Shown here: piece after piece, positions 1 through 7,494 of the stretch
Layout of the letters: the number at the start of each line of letters is the position of its first letter
Numbering within the stretch: position 1 is the first letter of the stretch
DNA from: Streptomyces sp. ATexAB-D23
GTDB taxonomy: Bacteria; Actinomycetota; Actinomycetes; Streptomycetales; Streptomycetaceae
DNA: 64,000 nucleotides
Reading direction: 5' to 3'
Assembly: GCF_000373645.1 (NCBI RefSeq)
Contig: NZ_KB892001.1
Location: forward strand, 128,441-192,440
Program-made: the position numbers and the translations under genes
The notes under the pieces: generated by a model
Database searches by the model: none
Seen by the model: the letters and a program-made list of their open reading frames with translations, nothing else
What the model was told of the DNA's origin: nothing

Positions 1-838
1 AGCGCGTACGGTCCAGCTCGTCCAGGTCCGCCACGAACTCCGGGTCGGGGTTCCTGGCCTCCGGCAGGTCCACGACCCGCTCGGGCCGCCAGCGGTGCAC
101 GGGGACGATCCCGGGGTCGAGCAGCTCCAGACCGTTGTCGGTGACGAAGCGTTCCATCTGGGAGTGGGAGCGGCGGACCATGGCGAAGCCGCGCTCCTTG
201 AACCCCTTCGTGATGCTGCCGACCTGCTCGGTGTTGAGGTCGGAGCTGACATTGCTGAGGACGACGAAGCTGCCGGGTGCGAGGGAGCCGACGAGCTGCT
301 GCACGACGGGGTGGGCGGTCTCGTCCTCGATGAAGTGGAGGACGGCGGCGAGGACGAGGGCGACGGGCCGGTCGAGGTCGAGGGTGCGGCGGGCCGCCTC
401 CAGGATCCTGTCCGGTTCGCGCAGGTCGGCCTCGATGTAGTCGGTACGGCCTTCCGGACCGCTGGTGAGCAGCGCCTGAGCGTGGACGAGGACGACCGGA
501 TCGTTGTCGACGTAGACCACCCGAGACTCGGGCGCGAGGGCTTGGGCGATCTGGTGGACGTTCTGCTGGGTCGGCAGCCCGGTGCCGATGTCCAGGAACT
601 GCCGGACGCCCTCGTTCGCCGCGAGGGTGACCGCCCGCCGCATGAAGTCCCGGTTGTGCCGCACCGTGAGGTAGCCGCGCGGGTTGGCGGCCAGGGCCAT
701 GGCGGCGGCCTCGCGGTCGGCCGGGTAGTTGTCCTTGCCGCCGAGGAAGACGTCGTAGACCCGTGCGGGGTGTGCCTTCGTCGTGTCGATGCGCCTGCGG
801 AGCTCGGCGGCGTCGGGGGCGGGTGCGTCGGCGCTCAT
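1..838 (-). CDS. SAM-dependent methyltransferase (S-adenosyl methyltransferase family, Methyltransf_19/DUF574), 3' end beyond the window
   Basis: Reading leftwards from an ATG at 838 (MSADAPAPDAAELRRRIDTT...), the frame stays open to the window edge, giving about 279 residues with no stop, so the C-terminus is missing. The family hallmarks are visible: an N-terminal RVYDVFLGGKDNYPAD segment, motif I FLDIGTGLPTQ, and a VVYVDNDPVV strand end that would bind the SAM ribose. Family knowledge: these are Rossmann-fold SAM methyltransferases, expanded in Streptomyces, mostly with unknown substrates. A GAGGA Shine-Dalgarno lies about 10 bases before the start, and an unusually AT-rich patch (868-886) probably holds its promoter. 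It is transcribed divergently from adnB. The fold assignment is firm; the substrate is unknown. Confidence 0.88.
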   Translation of the reverse strand, partial: MSADAPAPDAAELRRRIDTTKAHPARVYDVFLGGKDNYPADREAAAMALAANPRGYLTVRHNRDFMRRAVTLAANEGVRQFLDIGTGLPTQQNVHQIAQALAPESRVVYVDNDPVVLVHAQALLTSGPEGRTDYIEADLREPDRILEAARRTLDLDRPVALVLAAVLHFIEDETAHPVVQQLVGSLAPGSFVVLSNVSSDLNTEQVGSITKGFKERGFAMVRRSHSQMERFVTDNGLELLDPGIVPVHRWRPERVVDLPEARNPDPEFVADLDELDRTR

Positions 839-991
839 ATGACCGTCCTCGTAAGGCTGTTGATGCGACAAGTAGATAATTTAGACGCATCCGCGACGCA
901 CGCGTCCCACCGGGAGGCGGGGACGAGGCGGTGACGGGTGCGCGCCCCGGCGCTTCGTGGGTTGTCGGCGGAGCCGGTTAGCCTCTGTGGA

Positions 992-3900
992 GTGTCCCCG
1001 CGCCTCACCGATCCCGAGCAGCTCAAGGAGCTTCTCGGTATCCCCTTCACCCCGGAGCAGACGGCCTGCATCACCGCGCCGCCCGCCCCGCAGGTGATCG
1101 TGGCCGGAGCCGGGTCGGGGAAGACCACGGTGATGGCGGCGCGCGTGGTGTGGCTGGTCGGCACGGGACAGGTCGCCCCCGAGCAGGTCCTCGGGCTCAC
1201 CTTCACCAACAAGGCGGCCGGCGAGCTCGCCGAGCGCGTACGCAAGGCCCTCGTCGCGGCCGGCGTCACCGACCCGGACGCCATCGACCCGGACAACCCC
1301 CCGGGCGAGCCCGGCATCTCCACGTACCACGCCTTCGCCGGCCGCCTCCTGACCGAGCACGGCCTGCGCATCGGCCTCGAACCGACCACGCGCCTCCTCG
1401 CCGACGCCACCCGCTACCAGCTCGCCGCCCGCGTGCTGCGCGAGGCACCCGGCCCCTACCCTGCCCTGACCAGGTCCTTCCCCACCCTGGTCAGCGACCT
1501 GCTGGCCCTCGACGCCGAGCTGGCCGAACACCTCGTGCGCCCCGAACAGCTCGGGGAGTACGACACCGGACTGCTGCGCACCCTGGAGACCGCCAGGCTC
1601 AGCAACGCCGAGCTGCGCAGGATCCCCGAGACCGCCGAGGCCCGCCGCGAACTGCTCACGCTGACCCGGCGCTACCGCGAGGCGAAGCGGAGCCGCGACC
1701 TCCTCGACTTCGGCGACCAGATCGCCCTCTCCGCCGAGCTGGCCCTCACCCGCCCCGAGGTCGGCGCGATCCTGCGCGACGAATACCGGGTCGTCCTGCT
1801 CGACGAATACCAGGACACCTCCGTCGCCCAGCGCCTCCTGCTCTCCGCCCTCTTCGGCAGCGGCCCCGACGGCGCCGCGTCCGGACACGCCGTGACCGCC
1901 GTCGGCGACCCCTGCCAGGCCATCTACGGCTGGCGCGGCGCCTCCGTCGCCAACCTGGACGACTTCCCCAGCCACTTCCCGCACGCCGACGGCACCCCCG
2001 CCACCCGCTACTCCCTCAGCGAGAACCGCCGCAGCGGCGGCCGCCTCCTCCACCTCGCCAACAACCTCGCCGCACCCCTGCGCGCCATGCACGAGGGTGT
2101 CGAGGCCCTGCGCCCCGCCCCCGGCGCCGAGCGGGACGGCCTCGTCCGCTGCGCCCTGCTGCGCACCCACGCCGATGAGCTGGCCTGGCTCGCCGACTCC
2201 ATCGCCCACCTCGTGCGCACCGGCAAGGCACCCGGCGAGATCGCCGTCCTGTGCCGCACCGCCGGTGACTTCCCCGGGATCCAGGCGGCGCTGGTCGCCC
2301 GGGACATCCCGGTCGAGGTCGTCGGCCTCTCCGGGCTGCTCCACCTCCCCGAGGTCGCCGACCTCGTCGCCGTCTGCGAGGTGCTCCAGGACCCGGGCGC
2401 CAACGCCGCCCTGGTCCGCCTGCTCACCGGCCCCCGCTGGCGGATCGGCCCCCGTGACCTGGCCCTGCTCGGCCGCCGGGCCCGCCTCCTCGTCCACCGC
2501 GCGGCCCACGGCGACGACGAGGACTTCGACCCCGACCGCCGGCTCGCCGAGGCCGTCGAGGGGGTGGACCCGGCCGAGGTGATCTCCCTCGCCGACGCCC
2601 TGGACACCTTCCTCGACGCGGGCGGCCAGGAGGACGACCGGCTTCCGTTCTCCGCCGAGGCCCGGGTCCGCTTCGCCCGCCTCGCCGCCGAACTGCGCGA
2701 GCTGCGCCGCTCGCTCGCCGACCCGCTGATGGACGTGCTCCACCGGGTCCTGAGCACGACCGGCCTCGAAGTCGAGCTCTCCGCCTCCCCGCAGGCACTC
2801 GCCGCCCGCCGCCGCGAGACCCTGGGCAACTTCCTGGACGTCGCGGCCCGCTTCGCCGCCGTCGACGGCGAGGCCACCCTGCTCGCCTTCCTGGGCTTCC
2901 TGCGCACCGCCGCCCAGTACGAAAAGGGCCTGGACAACGCGCTGCCCGGAGGCGAGAACACCGTCAAGGTACTCACCGCCCACAAGTCCAAGGGCCTGGA
3001 GTGGGACGTCGTCGCCGTGCCCGGCCTGGTCGCGGGCCAGTTCCCCAGCGGCCAGTCCCGCGACGCCTGGACCACCCAGTCCCAGGTCCTCCCGCACGCC
3101 CTGCGCGGCGACCGGGCCACACTGCCCGCCCTCCACACCGTCGACGCCAAGGGCCTCAAGGGCTTCAAGGAGGAGATGAAGGAGCACCAGCACACCGAGG
3201 AGCTGCGCCTCGGTTACGTCACCTTCACCCGCCCCCGCACCCTGCTGCTCGGCTCCGGCCACTGGTGGGGCCCCAGCCAGAAGAAGCCGCGCGGCCCGTC
3301 CGCCTTCCTGCACGCGCTGTACGAGCACTGCGCCGCCGGGTACGGCGAGATCGAGGCCTGGGAGGACGGGCCGGCCGAGACCGAGGAGAACCCGGCCCTG
3401 TCCGAGGCCGCCGCCGACCACGCCTGGCCGCTGCCTCTGGACGCCACCGCCCTGGCCCGCCGCCGCGCGGCCGCGGACACGGTGCTGGACCACCTGGCGG
3501 CGGTGACGGGGGAGGCGTCGCGGCCCGGGGAGACCGCCCGCCCGGAGGGGCCGCCGTTCCCCGACGACGAGCCGTTCCCCGAGGAGGACGGCGAGTTCGA
3601 CGGGGGCGCCCTGCTCGACGGGGACGCCCTGCTCGACGAGGAGGACCCGTTCGAGGAAGACCCGTTCCTGGACGACGAGCCGTTCCCGGACGACGCGCCG
3701 TTCCCCGGCAGTGACGACGACAAACCGCCGCTCCCCCACGTCCCGGCGGCCCGCACCCCCGCCGCCGCGCGGCTCACGCCAGAGGCGGCCCGCACCCCCG
3801 CCGCCGCGCGGCTCACGCCCGAGGAGGCCCGCACCCTCGCCTCCTGGGACCGCGACCTCGACGCCCTCGCCGGGGAGCTGCGTCGCGCCCGCGCCACCGT

Positions 3901-4513
3901 GCGCGACGTCCTCGTCCCCGCCTCCCTCTCCGCCACCCAGCTGCTGCGCCTCGCCGACGACCCCGACGGCTTCGCCCGGGAGCTGGCCCGGCCGATGCCC
4001 CGCCCGCCGCAGCCGGCCGCCCGCCGGGGCACCCGCTTCCACGCCTGGGTCGAGTCCCGGTTCGAGGAGCTGCCGCTGCCCATGCTCGGCCCCGACGAGC
4101 TGCCCGGCGGCGACGAGCGCGACGCCGACATCGCCGACGAGCGTGACCTCGCCGAGCTGAAGGAGGCCTTCGAGCGCACCCCGTACGCCCGCCGCACCCC
4201 GTACCGCGTGGAGACGCCCTTCCAGATCACACTGGCCGGGCGGATCATCCGGGGCCGGATCGACGCCGTGTACCGCACGGGGGACACGTACGAGATCGTC
4301 GACTGGAAGACCAGTCGCACCAACACCGCCGACCCCCTCCAGCTCGCCGTCTACCGGCTGGCCTGGGCCGAGCTGCACGGCCTCGCGCTCACCGACGTCA
4401 CGGCGACGTTCCTCTTCGTCCGCAGCGGCGAGAGCGTCCGCCCGGCCCGCCTCCCGGGCCGCCCGGAGCTGGAGCGCATCCTCCTGGACGAGCCACCTCC
4501 GTCGGACGGATAA
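992..4513 (+). CDS. adnB: ATP-dependent helicase-nuclease AdnB (UvrD/Rep helicase with C-terminal RecB-like nuclease)
   Basis: About 1173 residues. The N-terminal SF1 helicase has the Q motif FTPEQ (19-23), Walker A GAGSGKTT (39-46), Walker B LLDEYQDT (about 268), motif III GDPCQAIYGWRGA (about 301) and motif V HKSKGLEWD (about 660). The C-terminus is a PD-(D/E)XK nuclease: FHAWVE (about 1016), GRIDAVY (about 1088) and IVDWKTS (about 1101). In mycobacteria AdnA and AdnB form the end-resecting motor-nuclease, and adnAB is reported essential in Streptomyces. I chose GTG 992 because VSPR resembles the mycobacterial start and a TAGCCT -10 (979-984) lies 7 bases before it, implying a leaderless mRNA; an upstream in-frame GTG is at 938. 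Residues about 850-930 form an acidic, repetitive insertion. The partner adnA is not directly upstream. Confidence 0.9.
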   Translation: MSPRLTDPEQLKELLGIPFTPEQTACITAPPAPQVIVAGAGSGKTTVMAARVVWLVGTGQVAPEQVLGLTFTNKAAGELAERVRKALVAAGVTDPDAIDPDNPPGEPGISTYHAFAGRLLTEHGLRIGLEPTTRLLADATRYQLAARVLREAPGPYPALTRSFPTLVSDLLALDAELAEHLVRPEQLGEYDTGLLRTLETARLSNAELRRIPETAEARRELLTLTRRYREAKRSRDLLDFGDQIALSAELALTRPEVGAILRDEYRVVLLDEYQDTSVAQRLLLSALFGSGPDGAASGHAVTAVGDPCQAIYGWRGASVANLDDFPSHFPHADGTPATRYSLSENRRSGGRLLHLANNLAAPLRAMHEGVEALRPAPGAERDGLVRCALLRTHADELAWLADSIAHLVRTGKAPGEIAVLCRTAGDFPGIQAALVARDIPVEVVGLSGLLHLPEVADLVAVCEVLQDPGANAALVRLLTGPRWRIGPRDLALLGRRARLLVHRAAHGDDEDFDPDRRLAEAVEGVDPAEVISLADALDTFLDAGGQEDDRLPFSAEARVRFARLAAELRELRRSLADPLMDVLHRVLSTTGLEVELSASPQALAARRRETLGNFLDVAARFAAVDGEATLLAFLGFLRTAAQYEKGLDNALPGGENTVKVLTAHKSKGLEWDVVAVPGLVAGQFPSGQSRDAWTTQSQVLPHALRGDRATLPALHTVDAKGLKGFKEEMKEHQHTEELRLGYVTFTRPRTLLLGSGHWWGPSQKKPRGPSAFLHALYEHCAAGYGEIEAWEDGPAETEENPALSEAAADHAWPLPLDATALARRRAAADTVLDHLAAVTGEASRPGETARPEGPPFPDDEPFPEEDGEFDGGALLDGDALLDEEDPFEEDPFLDDEPFPDDAPFPGSDDDKPPLPHVPAARTPAAARLTPEAARTPAAARLTPEEARTLASWDRDLDALAGELRRARATVRDVLVPASLSATQLLRLADDPDGFARELARPMPRPPQPAARRGTRFHAWVESRFEELPLPMLGPDELPGGDERDADIADERDLAELKEAFERTPYARRTPYRVETPFQITLAGRIIRGRIDAVYRTGDTYEIVDWKTSRTNTADPLQLAVYRLAWAELHGLALTDVTATFLFVRSGESVRPARLPGRPELERILLDEPPPSDG

Positions 4514-4523
4514 GCTGAAGGTC

Positions 4524-5918
4524 ATGAGCGACACCCCGGACAGCGCTGTCCACGCGTACACCGAGCAGCACCGCGCGGCCTTCCTCGACGACCTCGCCGA
4601 GTGGCTGCGCATCCCCTCTGTATCCGCTCAGCCGGAGCACGAGGGCGACGTACGGCGCAGCGCCGAGTGGCTGTCGGCCAAGCTGAAGGAGACCGGCTTC
4701 CCGGTCGCCGAGGTCTGGGAGACGGACGGGGCGCCCGCCGTCTTCGCCGAGTGGCCGTCCGAGGACCCGGCGGCCCCCACGGTCCTGGTGTACGGGCATC
4801 ACGACGTCCAGCCCGCCGCCCGCCAGGACGGCTGGAGCACCGAGCCGTTCGAGCCGGTGATCCGCGACGGCCGGATGTACGGACGCGGCGCGGCCGACGA
4901 CAAGGGGCAGGTGTTCTTCCACACCCTCGGCGTCCGGGCCCACCTCGCCGCGACCGGCCGAACCACCCCGGCCGTCCACCTCAAGCTCGTCGTGGAGGGC
5001 GAGGAGGAGTCCGGCTCCCCGCACTTCCGCGCCCTGGTCGAGCAGCACGCCGACCGCCTCGCCGCGGACGCGGTGATCGTCTCCGACACCGGCATGTGGA
5101 ACGAGACCACTCCGACCGTCTGCACCGGGATGCGTGGCCTCGCCGAGTGCGAGATCGAGCTGCACGGGCCGGAGCAGGACATCCACTCCGGCTCCTTCGG
5201 CGGCGCCGTCCCCAACCCGGCGACCGAGGTCGCCCGCCTCGTCGCGGCGCTCCACGACACGGACGGGCGGGTCGCGGTCCCCGGCTTCTACGACGGCGTG
5301 GCCGAACTCACCGCCACCGAACGCGCCCTCTTCGCCGAGCTGCCGTTCGACGAGGACACCTGGCTGCGCACCGCCAGGTCCGGAGCGGCATCCGGCGAGG
5401 CGGGATACTCCACGCTGGAGCGGATCTGGGCCCGCCCCACCGCCGAGGTCAACGGCATCGGCGGCGGCTACCAGGGCGCCGGCAGCAAGACGATCATCCC
5501 GTCGTCCGCCCGCGTCAAGATCAGCTTCCGCCTGGTCGCAGGTCAGGACCCGGACCACGTCCAGCAGGCCGTACAGGCCTGGGCAGAGGCCCGCGTCCCG
5601 GCCGGAATCGGCCACCGGATCACCTTCCTCCCCGCCACCCGCCCCTGCCTGACGCCCCTGGACCACCCGGCGCTGCGGGCCGTCGCCCGCGCCATGGGCC
5701 GGGCCTTCGGCCAGAAGATCCTCTTCACCCGGGAAGGGGGCTCCGGTCCCGCCGCCGACCTCCAGGACGTGCTCGGCGCACCCGTCCTCTTCCTCGGCAT
5801 CTCCGTACCGTCCGACGGCTGGCACGCCCCCGACGAGAAGGTCGAACTCGGCCTGCTGTTCAAGGGCGTGGAGACAGCCGCCCACCTCTGGAGCGAAATG
5901 GCGGCCGCCCTCCGCTGA
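4524..5918 (+). CDS. M20 family metallopeptidase (dipeptidase)
   Basis: 464 residues, typical of M20 dipeptidases. Metal-site motifs are present: GHHDVQ (first His), GRGAADDKGQ (bridging Asp) and EGEEESGS (catalytic Glu plus ligand Glu), with a dimerisation lid domain between about residues 200 and 320 and a C-terminal GGSGPAADLQ stretch leading to the last ligand region. Family members are cytoplasmic two-zinc hydrolases that cleave dipeptides or N-acyl amino acids; the exact substrate cannot be read from sequence. It starts 10 bases after adnB and 44 bases before nudC on the same strand, so co-transcription is likely. The start is ATG 4524 with a weak GAAGG upstream. Confidence 0.88.
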   Translation: MSDTPDSAVHAYTEQHRAAFLDDLAEWLRIPSVSAQPEHEGDVRRSAEWLSAKLKETGFPVAEVWETDGAPAVFAEWPSEDPAAPTVLVYGHHDVQPAARQDGWSTEPFEPVIRDGRMYGRGAADDKGQVFFHTLGVRAHLAATGRTTPAVHLKLVVEGEEESGSPHFRALVEQHADRLAADAVIVSDTGMWNETTPTVCTGMRGLAECEIELHGPEQDIHSGSFGGAVPNPATEVARLVAALHDTDGRVAVPGFYDGVAELTATERALFAELPFDEDTWLRTARSGAASGEAGYSTLERIWARPTAEVNGIGGGYQGAGSKTIIPSSARVKISFRLVAGQDPDHVQQAVQAWAEARVPAGIGHRITFLPATRPCLTPLDHPALRAVARAMGRAFGQKILFTREGGSGPAADLQDVLGAPVLFLGISVPSDGWHAPDEKVELGLLFKGVETAAHLWSEMAAALR

Positions 5919-5962
5919 ATTCTCTGAACACCCGATCCATCCCGGGGGAGTAGGAAGCACCT

Positions 5963-6907
5963 GTGAGCACCTTCGACAACGCCACCGCAGACCGGCCCAT
6001 CGGTCTGACCGCGCCGAGCGGCATCGACCGCGCCGCGCACCACCGCCTCGACGAGGCATGGCTGTCCGCCGCGTGGAGCCACCCGACGACCCGGGTCTTC
6101 GTCGTCTCCGGCGGTCAGGTGCTGATCGACGACACCGACGACGGCACCGAACTCGTGATGACGCCCGCCTTCGAGGCACCCGTCACCGAGACCCACCGCT
6201 ACTTCCTCGGCACGGACGCCGACGGCGTCAGCTACTTCGCCCTCCAGAAGGACACCCTCCCGGGCCGCATGGACCAGTCCGCCCGGCCCGCCGGGCTGCG
6301 CGAGGCCGGAATGCTCCTGGGCCCCCGTGACGCCGGTCTGATGGTGCACGCGGTCGCCCTGGAGAACTGGCAGCGGCTGCACCGCTTCTGCTCCCGCTGC
6401 GGCGAACGCACGGTCATCGCGGCGGCCGGCCACATCCGCCGCTGCCAGGCCTGCGGCGCCGAGCACTACCCGCGCACCGACCCGGCGGTCATCATGCTCG
6501 TCACCGACGACCAGGACCGCGCCCTGCTGGGCCGCCAGGTCCACTGGCCCGAGGGCCGCTTCTCCACGCTGGCCGGATTCGTCGAGCCGGGCGAGTCCAT
6601 CGAGCAGTCCGTGGCGCGCGAGGTCTACGAGGAGGCGGGCATCACCGTCGGCGAGGTCGAGTACGTCGCCAGCCAGCCCTGGCCGTTCCCCTCCAGCCTG
6701 ATGCTCGGCTTCATGGCCCGCGCCACGACGTACGACATCAACGTGGACGGCGAGGAGATCGAGGAGGCGCGCTGGTTCTCCCGCGAGGAGCTGACGGCCG
6801 CCTTCGAGTCCGGCGAGATCCTGCCCCCGTTCGGCATCTCGATCGCGTCCCGCCTGATCGAACTCTGGTACGGAAAGCCGCTCCCGAAGCCGGTCCGGGC
6901 GGGCTGA
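5963..6907 (+). CDS. nudC: NAD(+)/NADH diphosphatase NudC
   Basis: 314 residues. A zinc ribbon (CSRCGE ... CQACGAEHYPRTDPA, residues about 142-175) is followed by a Nudix box beginning GFVEPGE and ending REVYEEAGI (about 203-225). Downstream is SQPWPFPSSLM, the motif that marks the NADH-pyrophosphatase subfamily. The enzyme hydrolyses NAD(H) to NMN(H) and AMP; homologues also remove NAD caps from RNA. Start GTG 5963 sits after a GGGGGAG ribosome site. It is the last gene of the adnB run and ends at a strong hairpin (6926-6959). Confidence 0.95.
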   Translation: MSTFDNATADRPIGLTAPSGIDRAAHHRLDEAWLSAAWSHPTTRVFVVSGGQVLIDDTDDGTELVMTPAFEAPVTETHRYFLGTDADGVSYFALQKDTLPGRMDQSARPAGLREAGMLLGPRDAGLMVHAVALENWQRLHRFCSRCGERTVIAAAGHIRRCQACGAEHYPRTDPAVIMLVTDDQDRALLGRQVHWPEGRFSTLAGFVEPGESIEQSVAREVYEEAGITVGEVEYVASQPWPFPSSLMLGFMARATTYDINVDGEEIEEARWFSREELTAAFESGEILPPFGISIASRLIELWYGKPLPKPVRAG

Positions 6908-6925
6908 CCGGACCCGGACACACGA

Positions 6926-6959
6926 CCGCCCCCTCCGGTGCGCTGACCGGAGAGGGCGG
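6926..6959. terminator. Bidirectional terminator hairpin between nudC and mrx1
   Basis: A 14-bp stem (6926-6939 with 6946-6959, one mismatch) around a 6-base loop sits between two convergent genes. There is no clear T tract, as is common in Streptomyces. Confidence 0.75.
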
Positions 6960-6976
6960 GGCGGGCGCGAGGATGA

Positions 6977-7234
6977 TCAGACCGCGAGGGCCTGCTTCAC
7001 CTGGGCCAGGCTCGGGTTCGTCATGACGACGTCGTCACCGCCGCCGGCCGGGACCACCAGAACCGTCGGAACCGTCTGGTTTCCGCCATTGGCCTTCTCG
7101 ACGAAGGCCGCCGACTCCGGGTCCTGCTCGATGTTGATCTCGGTGTAGGCGATGCCCTCACGGTCCATCTGACCCTTGAGCCGACGGCAGTAGCCGCACC
7201 ACGTGGTGCTGTACATCGTCACAGTGCCCGGCAT
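6977..7234 (-). CDS. mrx1: Mycoredoxin (glutaredoxin-like, CGYC active site)
   Basis: 85 residues with a glutaredoxin fold: an N-terminal beta strand followed by TTWCGYCRRLK (redox pair CGYC) and the cis-proline segment TVPTVLV. In actinobacteria this subfamily reduces mycothiol mixed disulfides, using mycothiol as electron donor. The start ATG 7234 has an AGAGGAG ribosome site. Mrx1 neighbours uvrD2 in mycobacteria too. It converges on nudC and shares its terminator. Confidence 0.92.
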   Translation of the reverse strand: MPGTVTMYSTTWCGYCRRLKGQMDREGIAYTEINIEQDPESAAFVEKANGGNQTVPTVLVVPAGGGDDVVMTNPSLAQVKQALAV

Positions 7235-7494
7235 GTCTTCGCACTCCTCTGTCTCATCGGTACCGGCAATCCCTCACGTCCGGGCGGGGGTCCGGTGCGT
7301 CGCACAGGGGCCGGGACGTGCGTTGCCGCACGCAGGGTGAACGTACGGAGCCCGGCCGCCATTCCCGGCGCGGGGGGCCGGGTGGGCGGCGGCCGCGTAC
7401 CGGACCGGACGGGGCCGCCGCATTAGTACGACGGATACGTCACCCCTGTGGACAACCACCGCACCGGCCCCGCGCGACCTGGCAGCATGGCGGG

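Noticed and set aside
881..4612. A 1243-codon open frame on the minus strand opposite adnB
   Set aside because: It is a mirror of adnB: Gly/Val/Arg/Gln-rich with no domain, while the plus frame has all helicase and nuclease motifs. High-GC genes routinely leave an open frame on the other strand.
7235..7330. Possible SigR promoter upstream of mrx1
   Set aside because: A GGGAT occurs at a suitable place on the minus strand but no GTT follows at 18 bases, unlike the perfect match before sigR.
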